Part shown: in pieces, positions 15,619-26,100 of the stretch | Position numbering within the stretch: the first letter of the stretch is position 1 | Layout: every line of letters begins with the position of its first letter | Assembly (NCBI RefSeq): GCF_000019225.1 | Contig: NC_010995.1 | Coordinates: forward strand, 1 to 64,000 | Direction of reading: 5' to 3' | Length of the DNA stretch: 64,000 nucleotides | Origin: Cellvibrio japonicus Ueda107 | GTDB lineage: Bacteria; Pseudomonadota; Gammaproteobacteria; Pseudomonadales; Cellvibrionaceae | Notes under the pieces: generated by a model | What the model was told of the DNA's origin: nothing | Databases searched by the model: none | Seen by the model: the letters and a program-made list of their open reading frames with translations, nothing else | Position numbers and translations under genes: made by a program

Positions 15619-16446
15619 ATGCACTCACTCAACCTGCGAGCGCTGCTGCTTTCCATTTCCCTGTTAGTGGTGGTGTTGGGAATTTGGGAAATAGCGGTAC
15701 AGCCCCCGGCTGTTAGCGAAGCACAATCCGAATATGAATTGCTGATGGGCGGTGCTGCGCAAGAGGCGCGGGTGCCGCCGCCGTCGGCCATTATCCAGCG
15801 CGCCTGGGAACAATTGAGCAATCCCTTCTACGATGCCGGCCCCAACGACAAAGGCATAGGTATCCAACTGGGCTATTCGATTTACCGGGTGCTTACCGGT
15901 TTTTCACTCGCGCTGTTCATTGCCATTCCTGTTGGGTTTTTAATTGGCATGTCGCCGCTGATGTACCGTGCACTCAATCCCTATATCCAAGTATTGCGCC
16001 CTATATCGCCACTGGCCTGGATGCCGCTGGCACTATTCATCATCAAGGATTCGGAAACCTCGGCCATCTTTGTGATTTTTATTTGTTCCATCTGGCCTAT
16101 GTTGCTCAACACGGCTTTTGGTGTAGCCAATGTGCGCGAGGACTGGATTAATGTGGCGCGTACCCACGAGCTTTCACCCTTGCGCACGGCCTTTACCGTT
16201 ATTTTGCCAGCGGCAGCGCCAACCATTTTAACCGGCATGCGTATTTCCATCGGTATTGCCTGGCTGGTGATTGTCGCCGCCGAAATGCTGGTGGGTGGAA
16301 CCGGAATTGGTTACTACGTGTGGAATGAATGGAACAACCTGGATTTAACCAGTGTGATCTTTTCCATTTTAATGATTGGCCTGGTGGGTATGTTGCTGGA
16401 TCTGGCACTTACCGCTGTCACCAGGCTGGTTCAGTACGAGGAGTAA
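15619..16446 (+). CDS. ABC transporter permease, NrtB/CynB family
   Basis: The inner-membrane channel subunit of the importer. The 275-residue protein begins 3 bp after the receptor gene. It has an N-terminal membrane segment (about 5-27) and further hydrophobic helices typical of the BPD_transp_1 fold. The EAA-type loop that contacts the ATPase is visible as ARTHELSPLRTAFTVILPAA. It forms an operon with the substrate-binding protein and the ATPase. Confidence 0.92.
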   Translation: MHSLNLRALLLSISLLVVVLGIWEIAVQPPAVSEAQSEYELLMGGAAQEARVPPPSAIIQRAWEQLSNPFYDAGPNDKGIGIQLGYSIYRVLTGFSLALFIAIPVGFLIGMSPLMYRALNPYIQVLRPISPLAWMPLALFIIKDSETSAIFVIFICSIWPMLLNTAFGVANVREDWINVARTHELSPLRTAFTVILPAAAPTILTGMRISIGIAWLVIVAAEMLVGGTGIGYYVWNEWNNLDLTSVIFSILMIGLVGMLLDLALTAVTRLVQYEE

Positions 16447-16450
16447 TGGT

Positions 16451-17368
16451 ATGGGCCAATCCTTTCTGCAAGTACAGCAACTCGCCAAGCGTTTTGTCAG
16501 CAAAAGTGAAACCCTGACGGTGTTTGAAAATGCCAATTTCACCCTCGAGAAAGGCGAGTTTGTGTGCATCATCGGTCACTCCGGCTGCGGTAAATCCACC
16601 ATCATGAATACCCTCGCCGGTTTGGATACGCCCAGTGAGGGCGTGGTGATTATGGATGGCAGGGAGGTCAGCGGCCCCAGCCTGGAGCGCGGGGTGGTCT
16701 TTCAAAATTATTCGCTCTTGCCCTGGCTGAGTGCGCTCGACAATGTGATCTTCGGTGTGCGCGCCCGCTGGCCCCAGTGGAGCAACGCGCAAATCCACCA
16801 GCACAGTTTGCGCTATTTACAGATGGTTGGCTTAAAAGGCGTAGAGCAGCGCAAGCCCGCGCAATTATCCGGCGGTATGCGCCAGCGCGTCTCTATCGCG
16901 CGCGCCTTTGCCACCCAACCCAAGTTGCTGCTGCTTGATGAGCCCTTTGGCGCATTGGATGCACTAACACGCGGTGTGATTCAGGATGAATTGATGAACA
17001 TTTGTGCCGAGACCAGGCAAACCGTATTTATGATCACCCATGATATTGACGAGGCCATTTTGCTCGCCGATCGGATTTTGCTGATGAGCAATGGCCCGGG
17101 TGCAGTCATTGCCGAATCGGTAGTGGTGGATTTACCGCGCCCACGCCAGCGCGCCGATATTATCCACCATCCCGGCTATTACCAAATTCGCAATCACCTG
17201 GTGGATTTCCTGGTCACGCGCTCAAAGAATTTACGCACTGCAGACAACACAGCATTTCCCCAAACAGTCAATCCAATTCATATGGAATTTACTGCCCCCG
17301 ATGTTAAAACCACCGGTGAACAGGAAGGTGCAAAGCCTGCACCTTCCATTCACGTTGTTAATGCCTGA
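16451..17368 (+). CDS. ABC transporter ATP-binding protein, NrtD/CynD family
   Basis: The cytoplasmic ATPase that powers the importer. ATG 16451 starts 4 bp after the permease stop and gives a 305-residue protein; an earlier in-frame start at 16376 would lie inside the permease gene. Walker A GHSGCGKS is at 42-49, the ABC signature is LSGGMRQR, Walker B is LLLLDEPFGALD and the switch His follows in MITHDIDEA. The C-terminal ~50 residues (about 255-305) extend beyond the ABC fold and show no known domain. Confidence 0.93.
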   Translation: MGQSFLQVQQLAKRFVSKSETLTVFENANFTLEKGEFVCIIGHSGCGKSTIMNTLAGLDTPSEGVVIMDGREVSGPSLERGVVFQNYSLLPWLSALDNVIFGVRARWPQWSNAQIHQHSLRYLQMVGLKGVEQRKPAQLSGGMRQRVSIARAFATQPKLLLLDEPFGALDALTRGVIQDELMNICAETRQTVFMITHDIDEAILLADRILLMSNGPGAVIAESVVVDLPRPRQRADIIHHPGYYQIRNHLVDFLVTRSKNLRTADNTAFPQTVNPIHMEFTAPDVKTTGEQEGAKPAPSIHVVNA

Positions 17369-17379
17369 GAGGACTCATC

Positions 17380-17820
17380 ATGAAAAAGCAAGACGTTGTA
17401 GAAGCCATTGTCATCGCCAAACAAAAAATGAACCTGACCTGGGAAGGCGTAGCTGCCAGCATCGGCATGTCGCCGGTATGGACAACCTCGGTTTGCCTGG
17501 GGATGAACTCTGCACCGGCCGATAAAGCCGAAGCCCTGTGCAAAGTATTCGACTTGCCCGAAACGGCCAAGGCGGCATTAATGCAATGCCCCAGCAAAAG
17601 TTGGGAACACACAATTCCACAGGATCCGCTGATTTATCGCCTCTATGAAATGATCGGTGTTTACGGCCCCACCATGAAAGCAATCATCCACGAAAAATTT
17701 GGCGATGGCATTATGAGTGCGATTGATTTCTCCATGGAGATCGGCAAAGAGGAAAACCCCAAAGGCGATCGCGTTATCATCAACCTCAATGGCAAATTCC
17801 TGCCCTACAAAGCCTGGTAA
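17380..17820 (+). CDS. cynS: Cyanate hydratase (cyanase)
   Basis: CynS converts cyanate and bicarbonate to ammonia and CO2 (via carbamate), providing nitrogen and detoxifying cyanate. The 146-residue length is close to the E. coli enzyme (156). The catalytic triad is intact: Arg87, Glu90 and Ser113, with exactly the spacing of E. coli Arg96, Glu99 and Ser122. The N-terminal helix-turn-helix-like domain (LTWEGVAASIGMSPVW) is typical. It follows the ABC transporter by 11 bp and is the key evidence that the operon handles cyanate. Confidence 0.97.
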   Translation: MKKQDVVEAIVIAKQKMNLTWEGVAASIGMSPVWTTSVCLGMNSAPADKAEALCKVFDLPETAKAALMQCPSKSWEHTIPQDPLIYRLYEMIGVYGPTMKAIIHEKFGDGIMSAIDFSMEIGKEENPKGDRVIINLNGKFLPYKAW

Positions 17821-17828
17821 TCATTGCC

Positions 17829-18284
17829 ATGACTACACCCACACCAACCGGTGTGGTGGACCTGGCGGCGGTTGATCCCAAACCGCCGTTGCCGCCGTTC
17901 ACCGAAGCAACTGCCCGCCAAAAAGTGCAGGCCGCCGAAGACGCCTGGAACAGCCGCGATCCGGAACGCGTCGCCCTGGCCTACACTCCCGACAGCGAAT
18001 GGCGCAACCACGACCAGTTTTTCACGGGCCGTACCGCCATCGTAAATTTCCTGCGCGCCAAATGGCAAAAAGAACAAGGCTATCGCCTAAGGAAAAGCCT
18101 CTGGGCATTCACCGACAACCGCATCGCCGTGCGCTTTGAATACGAATGGCACGACCACACCGGCCAATGGTTCCGCTCCTACGGCAATGAAATGTGGGAA
18201 TTCGCCGAAAACGGTTTAATGCAACGGCGCTTTGCGAGTATTAATGATGTGGTGATAGGAAAAGAAGATCGAAGGATTATTTAA
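17829..18284 (+). CDS. DUF1348 / NTF2-like (SnoaL-fold) protein
   Basis: A 151-residue protein of the DUF1348 family, an NTF2-like cone-shaped fold. It is recognisable from AAEDAWNSRDPERVALAYT, SEWRNHDQFF.GR.AI..FL..KW and the C-terminal MWEFAENGLMQRR. It starts 8 bp after cynS, so it is the last gene of the cyanate operon. The molecular function is not established; placement suggests an accessory role in cyanate or related nitrogen metabolism. Confidence 0.85.
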   Translation: MTTPTPTGVVDLAAVDPKPPLPPFTEATARQKVQAAEDAWNSRDPERVALAYTPDSEWRNHDQFFTGRTAIVNFLRAKWQKEQGYRLRKSLWAFTDNRIAVRFEYEWHDHTGQWFRSYGNEMWEFAENGLMQRRFASINDVVIGKEDRRII

Positions 18285-18485
18285 GTCATTGTTATAAAAG
18301 AATTTTTATTAAATAAAGGAATAATGACTATAACCTATGTTCCGTATGACGCGATAAATAATTACCTGGAGGATTAGAAAAACAACGATATGGCATGTTG
18401 ATTTATGCGCAACAGATGAATATAGTTCGCGCCAATATTGATTATTGTTATTTGATAATTAGCCGATGGACAAAAGGATCTCCTC

Positions 18486-19334
18486 GTGGCGACTCGTAAT
18501 CTAATCTGTGATTGGAGCAGGGCAGTATTAGGTCTGGTGTTGTTCAGCCTGTGCTATGTTGCACAAGCTGATCAAATGCCGGAGCCCCAGGCTGAATGTG
18601 CAGCATCACCAGAATACCTATCAAAATTCGAGCGTTTTTTTAAGAGTCGTGGTGTAAGCCATGACTATTCCTGCCTGACAGATTTTCCGACAATTTCAAA
18701 AAACCTTAAACGTTATCAATTAGTTGATATACGTACTAACCCTGTTATCCCGCTCAAGGATTCCTGGAATATATCGGTTGATGAGCTAAAGCTAAAAGAT
18801 TTTCTAGCCAATCGACCTTTATTATTACTGGACGAAGGATTCAGTCGAGTTCAACAGGCCTCAATCTGCACAACCCTGAAACAAGCAGGGTTTACCTCAG
18901 TTAAAATCCTGGTGGGTGGAATTCCTCAATGGTATAACGCCACCCATAGAAAAACCGCACAAAGAAATCAGTTTGTATCGGCAAAAGATGTTGTCTATGA
19001 ATATTTTAATGGACGTATTTTACTTGTTGCTGCTACAGCGGCTATATCCAGGCAGTTAGAAGAGCTGGGATTTGATGAGCACAAAACCCTGGAGACAAAC
19101 AAGTTCTCTGAGCTATCCAACATTGTGGTCAGCTCCAGCAATGGGGGCTATGACCCCGTCGTTTATCTAGGAACTAAAGACGATCTTAATGCGCTGGATA
19201 TTAATCAGTATCTGCCAAATCTTTACATTCTTAACGATGGTCCAAAAGCATTACTTTCCCAGTTAAGACATAACAAGCTCATAGACTATGCACGCAATGC
19301 GCCGCAGGAGGTTAATTTCTGTGCGCAAAAATAA
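18486..19334 (+). CDS. Exported rhodanese-like protein, degenerate
   Basis: A 282-residue protein with a signal peptide (about 1-29, ending AQA). GTG 18486 is preceded by AAAGGATC. Two rhodanese-like halves can be seen: residues about 75-150 (YQLVDIRTNP, LLLLDEGFSRVQQASICTTLKQAGF, VKILVGGIPQW) and a more divergent half at about 160-270. The usual active-site Cys loop is absent, so sulfurtransferase activity is doubtful. It overlaps the next gene by 14 bp and heads a run of large secreted-protein genes. Base composition is lower in GC than the cyanate operon upstream. Confidence 0.6.
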   Translation: MATRNLICDWSRAVLGLVLFSLCYVAQADQMPEPQAECAASPEYLSKFERFFKSRGVSHDYSCLTDFPTISKNLKRYQLVDIRTNPVIPLKDSWNISVDELKLKDFLANRPLLLLDEGFSRVQQASICTTLKQAGFTSVKILVGGIPQWYNATHRKTAQRNQFVSAKDVVYEYFNGRILLVAATAAISRQLEELGFDEHKTLETNKFSELSNIVVSSSNGGYDPVVYLGTKDDLNALDINQYLPNLYILNDGPKALLSQLRHNKLIDYARNAPQEVNFCAQK

Positions 19335-20169
19335 TTATGTGATCATTTGTCTAATACTAATTTTTTTTACAGGATTATATTTTTTCCTGGACAAGGAGCC
19401 TTACGTTTCTACGCAAAAACTCTTGCGCTTTAACTATGCTGTCAAAAATGATTCTGGAAAACCTATTAATGATTATCAGTTTACAGCTGTCATTCCCATG
19501 GAAATTAAAGGGATTCAGACTATTAAATCTATAAAATCATCCCATGAATATCAGCTGGTTAATAATTCTGGTCGTCAATCGGTCTACTTTTTAATTGAAA
19601 ATTTTTCTCCATTCTCCACAAAAATTATTGATTTAACCTTGGCTCTGGATTTAACGGATAAGCCGGATACTGAATCAGGCAATATTAACGATTATTTGCA
19701 ATCCCAACAATATATAGAAACTGAAGCCTCGGAAATCAAAGATCTCGCGTTTCAATTAAAGGGAAAGACGTCAACAGAAACAGCAAGAAATATCTATGAC
19801 TGGCTGGTTAATAACATTACCGAAGCCAATTATACAGCCGATAGTAAAGGTGCAATCTACCTGATAAAAAATAAAAAAGGTGATTGTACAGAGTTTATGT
19901 ATGGGTTTGTTGCACTGGCGCGTGCCAATGGTATTCCTGCACGGGGAATCAGTGGCTTTTGGGTACCTAACCAAAGCACATTAATCAATGCTGCAGACTA
20001 CCACGACTGGGCAGAATTTTATGACGGTAAAAAATGGGTATTAGTTGATGTAATCAATAGAAAATTTGGTAACAGTGCTGGTGATTACATTGCATTAAAT
20101 ATAGTTGATGAAAATCAATTCCAGCGATTTTATTCCAATAGCTCACAAATTCATTTAATGACTAACTAA
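19321..20169 (+). CDS. Membrane-anchored transglutaminase-like protein
   Basis: A 282-residue protein with an N-terminal membrane anchor (about residues 6-24) and a transglutaminase-like cysteine-peptidase fold. The catalytic triad is visible: Cys189 in KGDCTEF, His228 in DYHDWAEF and Asp243 in LVDV. GGAGG about 8 bases upstream supports GTG 19321 over the ATG at 19288. It overlaps the rhodanese-like gene and sits 11 bp before the 12.6-kb giant gene. Periplasmic transglutaminase-like enzymes can cut or cross-link large surface proteins; action on the giant protein or the RHS protein is inference. Confidence 0.85.
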   Translation: MRKNNYVIICLILIFFTGLYFFLDKEPYVSTQKLLRFNYAVKNDSGKPINDYQFTAVIPMEIKGIQTIKSIKSSHEYQLVNNSGRQSVYFLIENFSPFSTKIIDLTLALDLTDKPDTESGNINDYLQSQQYIETEASEIKDLAFQLKGKTSTETARNIYDWLVNNITEANYTADSKGAIYLIKNKKGDCTEFMYGFVALARANGIPARGISGFWVPNQSTLINAADYHDWAEFYDGKKWVLVDVINRKFGNSAGDYIALNIVDENQFQRFYSNSSQIHLMTN

Positions 20170-20180
20170 ATTTAAAAACC

Positions 20181-23100
20181 ATGACGCTTATGAGAAACAT
20201 AAAGTTTGCTTTCTTGGAAGGAAAGACGAATAAAATTTATCTTTGGTCATTTTTTCTTTTGGGGCTGTTGGCTAATAAAGCACACAGTCAACAAGAGCTT
20301 GATGGCTGGATTGTTATCGACCAGCCAACAACAATAAATGCCAGTGATACAACCTATCATGGACAATCCATTCTCGTGGATGGCACTACATTAACGATTA
20401 GTGGCTCACATGTTTTTAGTAACATTAGAATCAAAAACAATGGTGTGCTAACTACACCAGTCGCCAGCAGTACTTCTACCCAGGGAATTGTCTTGGAAGC
20501 TACCTCCGTTGTTATTGAAGAAGGCAGCAGTATTGATGTGTCAGGCAAAGGCAGAACGGCTGATTCAGGCAGTGGTACCTATACCGGTGGTAGTTATGGT
20601 GGCAAAGGCGGTGATTATTCCAGTACCCAAAAAGCATTGGAGCCGTTTGGTAGTTATCAGGAACCCATCGATTTTGGCCGAGGAGGCCAAGGTACAAACG
20701 CAGGTCGCGGAGGCGGTGCCCTCAAGCTGATTGCAGACAGTGTGCAACTGGATGGAAAGATTCTGGCAAATGGCGCAACGGCTACTTCTTATGGAGGTGG
20801 AGGTTCGGGTGGCTCAATCTGGCTGGATGTAGGGTCGTTGGTATCATCGGGAACGGGTGAGATTACAGCCAGAGGCGGTAGCCACAGGTCAGGTTATTCG
20901 GGTGGTGGTGGTGGTGGTGGCCGTATTGCCATTTACTACAATAATAAAAGCGGTCTGCCGGATACAAAGGTCACTGCATTCGGAGGGACAGGTAGTAGCT
21001 ACCACGGTGGTCCTGGATCGGTTTACTTAAAAGACAAGACAGGAACTGTCGTTCATCCCTTTGTCATCACGGGCACTGGCTCGGGTACAAATTATCCGGT
21101 AACCACGTTCCGTGATCTGGGTAATGAAACCCACATTCAAATTCACAATGCGTCGGTGTCGTTGCGGGATATTGATCCGTCGGTAAGGTTGGATATCACA
21201 GATAGTAACGTTATTTTGGAAGATACTGTCTTCCCTGGTCAGTTGAATGCTCAAAACAGTGTACTCAATTTTGCAGGTGATGCTGTTATCAATAATGCCC
21301 AGTTGGGGCTGGTGAATTCCACCATCAATATTGCAGGTAATGCGCAGTTCAATCATGCCATCAGCTTAGAAAGTGGCACCATCAATATAACGGGAAATGC
21401 AGAGTTTACCGATACCTTTGTTGGTACTGGCGCTGCTACATCCGTTATCAATGTTAATGGTCAGTTAACCGTCCCCCATAATAATCTGGTGGTGGACAGT
21501 CTTACCTTGTCTTTGGCACAGAACCATAGCTTCAACAGTATCCATATAAAAAATAATAGTGTGCTAACCACACCGGTGGCGAGTAGCACCTTTACCCAGG
21601 GAATTATCCTGGAAGCTACCTCCATCGTTATTGAAGAAGGCAGCAGTATTGATGTGTCGGGTAAAGGCCGAACAGCGAATTCAAGCAGTGGTAACTACGC
21701 AGGAGGTAGCTACGGCGGCAAAGGGGGTGATTATTCCAGTACCCAAAAAGCATTAGAACCGTTTGGTAGCTATCGGGAACCCATCGATTTTGGTTTCGGG
21801 GGGCGGAATGGAGGGCTTGGCGGTGGAGCACTCAAGCTGATTGCAGACAATATGCAGCTGGATGGAAAGATTCTGGCGAACGGCAACGATGCATCCAGTA
21901 CGGGGGGTGGAGGCTCGGGTGGCTCGATCTGGTTGGATGTAGGGTCGTTGGTATCATCGGGAACGGGTGAGGTTGCTGCCGGAGGTGGTAGCCGCAGACC
22001 GAGTCATTCTGGTGGAGGCGGAGGAGGAGGCCGTATTGCCATTTACTACAATAATAAAAGCGGTCTGCTGGATACAAAGGTCACTGCATTCGGAGGGACA
22101 GGTAGTAGCTACCACGGTGGTCCTGGATCAGTTTACTTAAAAGACAAGACAGGAACTGTCGTTCATCCTTTTGTCATCACGGGTACTGGCTCGGGTGCAA
22201 ACTATCCGATAACCACATTCCGCGATCTGGGTAATGAAACCCACATTCACATTCACAATGCGTCGGTGTCACTGCAGGATATTGATCCATCGGTCAGGCT
22301 GGATATTACCAACAGCCAGGTCACCTTGGCAGATACAGATACCCTGACAGGTCAGTTAAATGCTCAAAACAGTGTACTCAATTTTGCAGGTGATGCTGTT
22401 ATCAGTAATACCCAGTTAGGGTTGGTAAATTCCACGGTTAATATTGCGGGTAATGCCCGCTTCGATCGGATAATTAGTTTGCAAGGTGGCGCTATTAATG
22501 TAACGGGACATGCAGAATTTACCGATACTTTTGTTGGCACTGGAGCCGCTACATCCGTTATCAATGTTAATGGCCAGTTAACCGTCCCCCATAATAATCT
22601 GGTGGTGGACAGTCTTACCTTGTCTCTGGCACAGAGCCATATTTTTAACAGTATTCATATAAAAAATAATGGTGTGCTAACTACACCGGTGGCGAGTAGC
22701 ACCTTTACCCAGGGAATTATCCTGGAGGCTGCCTCCGTTGTTATTGAAGAAGGCAGCAGTATTGATGTATCAGGTAAAGGTCGAGCGGCTGATCCGGCCA
22801 GCGGTAGCTATACCGGGGGTAGCTACGGCGGCAAAGGGGGTGATTATTCCAGTACCTATAAAGCATTAGAGTCGTTTGGTAGCTATCGGGAACCCATCGA
22901 TTTTGGTTTCGGGGGGCGGAATGGAGGACTTGGCGGCGGTGCACTCAAGCTGATTGCAGACAGTGTGCAGCTGGATGGAAAGATTCTGGCAAATGGGGTA
23001 ACGGCCACTTCTCATGGAGGTGGCGGCTCGGGTGGCTCAATCTGGTTGGATGTGGGATCGTTAGTTTCTTCAGATACAGGAGAAATTGCAGCCGATGGTG

Positions 23101-26100
23101 GCAGTCACAGACCTGGTTATTCCGGCGCGGGAGGAGGCGGGGGTCGAATTGCCATTTACTACACCAGCAAAACCGGTCTGCTGGATACAAAGGTAACCGC
23201 GTCGGGAGGAAGTGGTAGTGGATCAACCGATAGTGCATACCACGGTGGCCCCGGATCGGTTTACTTGAAAGACAAGACAGGAACTGTCGTTCATCCCTTT
23301 GTCATCACGGGCAATGGCTCGGGTACAAACTATCCGATAACCACATTCCGCGATCTGGGTAATGAAACCCATATTCACATTCACAATGCATCAGTGTCAC
23401 TGCGGGATATTGATCCATCAGTCAGGCTGGATATTACCAACAGCCAGGTTACCTTGGCAGATACAGATACCCTGACAGGTCAGTTAAATGTTCAAAACAG
23501 TGTGCTCAATTTTGCAGGTGATGCTGTTATCAATAATGCCCAGTTGGGGCTGGTGAATTCCACCATCAATATTGCGGGTAATGCACAGTTCAATCGCGCA
23601 ATCAGTTTGCAGGGTGGCGCTATTAATGTAGCGGGTAATGCGGAGTTTACGGATGCTGTTGTTGGCACCGGTGCGGACACGTCCTTTATCAGTATCCATG
23701 GCCAGTTAACCGTTCCCAATAATGACCTGGTGGTGGACGGGATTACCCTGTCCCTGGCACAGAGCCATAGCTTTAACAGTATTCATATAAAAAATAATGG
23801 TGTGTTAACCACACCAGTGGCGAGTAGTACGTTTACCCAGGGAATTACCTTAACAGCGACAACGGTCATTGTTGAAGAAGGCAGCAGTATTGATGTGTCG
23901 GGTAAAGGCAGGGTGGCTGATCCGGCCAGCGGTAGCTATACCGGGGGCAGCTATGGCGGTAAAGGGGGTGATTATTCCAGTACCTATAAAGCACTGGAGT
24001 CGTTTGGTAGTTACCAGAGTCCCACCGATTTTGGTCTAGGCGGTAATAATGGTGGCCGTGGCGGCGGTGCACTCAAGCTGATTGCAGACAGTATGCAGCT
24101 GGATGGAAAGATTCTGGCAAATGGGGTAACGGCCACTTCTCATGGAGGCGGCGGCTCGGGTGGTTCGATCTGGCTGGATGTGGGATCGTTGGTATCATCG
24201 GGAGCGGGTGAGATTACAGCCAGGGGTGGTAGTCGCAGGTCAGGCTATTCTGGTGGCGGTGGAGGAGGAGGCCGAATTGCCATTTACTACACCAGCAAAA
24301 CCGGTCTGCTGGATACAAAGGTAACCGCGTCGGGAGGAAGTGGTAGTGGATCAACCGATAGTGCATACCACGGTGGCTCTGGATCAGTTTACTTAAAAGA
24401 CAAGACAGGAACTGTCGTTCATCCTTTTGTCATCACGGGTACTGGCTCGGGTGCAAACTATCCGATAACCACATTCCGCGATCTGGGTAATGAAACCCAT
24501 ATTCACATTCACAATGCGTCGGTGTCACTGCAGGATATTGATTCATCGGTCAGATTGGATATCACCAACAGCCAGGTCACCTTGGCAGACGCAGATACCC
24601 TGACCGGTCAGCTAAATGCTCAAAACAGTGTGCTCAATTTTGCAGGTGATGCTGTTATCAATAATGCCCAGTTGGGGCTGGTGAATTCCACCATCAATAT
24701 TGCGGGTAATGCACAGTTCAATCGCGCAATCAGTTTGCAAGGTGGTGCTATTAATGTAAACGGAAATGCAGAATTTACCGATACCTTTGTTGGCACTGGA
24801 GCCGCTACATCCGTTATCAATGTTAATGGCCAGTTAACCGTCCCCCATAATGATTTGGTAGTGGATGGTATTACCTTATCTTTGGCACAGAACCATAGCT
24901 TCAACAGTATCCATATAAAAAATAATAGTGTGCTAACCACACCGGTGGCGAGTAGTACCTTTACCGAAGGAATTATCCTGGAGGCTGCCTCCGTTGTTAT
25001 TGAAGATGGCAGCAGTATTGATGTGTCAGGCAAAGGCAGAACGGCTGATTCAGGCAGCGGTACCTATACCGGTGGTAGTTACGGTGGCAAAGGGGGTGAT
25101 TATTCCAGTACCCATAAAGCACTGGAGCCGTTTGGTAGCTATCAGGAGCCTACTGATTTTGGTCGAGGAGGCCAGGGGACAAACGGGGGCCTTGGTGGTG
25201 GCGCACTTAAGTTGATAGCAGCCAATGTGCAACTGGATGGAAAGATTCTGGCGAACGGCAACGATGCATCCAATGTGGGGGGCGGAGGCTCGGGTGGCTC
25301 TATCTGGCTGGATGTAGGATCGTTAGTATCATCGGGAACGGGTGAGATTACAGCCAGGGGCGGTAGTCGTAGAGCAGGTTATAGTGGTAGTGGAGGTGGC
25401 GGCGGTCGTATTGCTATTTACTATGAAGTGTTGTCAGGAATAACGGATACTAAAATTGTAGTGTCGGGTGGTTCAGGCACTAATAACGGCCAACCAGGTA
25501 CTATCTATAAGCAGCAAACAGAAGCACCGCCGTATGTCTATGCAACAAGTTTGAGTGCAGTTACTAATCAACCCATTCATGAAATTCGAGTCGACTTTAG
25601 TGTTCCTATAGACTCTAGCAGCTTGACGGTTGATGATGTATTGGTAACGGACGAGAGTAATCTTGTTTATTACCCAGTAAATATTACTGCCCATAGCGAT
25701 AAGAGTTTTACATTTACATTTGCTCAAGCATTCTCCAACGGTCGTTACACGTTAAAAGTAGGGCCTGATATTATCTCTGTCTTGGGCAATAACTTGGATC
25801 AAAACCGTAATGGAATTTCAGAGGGCGAAATAGACGCATATTTCTTTAACTTTGAAATTGATATTGACGCTCCAATAGCCGTTACTATTGACCAGCTTGT
25901 TGCACCGAATGTTAATAAAACAAACACAACACAATTTACAGTTTCTGGTGCAAGAGAAGCTGACACGTCAGTTTGGATTAACAATATCCAGGTTATTCCT
26001 ATCGGATCCACCAATTGGTCCCATACATTGGTTTTGCCTCAGGGTGTTACCAATTTATCAGTAATTGCAAAAGATGCAGCGGCAAATACCTCTCCAGAGG

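Noticed and set aside
20403..25500. Regular repeats considered as CRISPR or satellite DNA
   Set aside because: The period is about 1.12 kb and the frame is open throughout; they are coding repeats of one protein.
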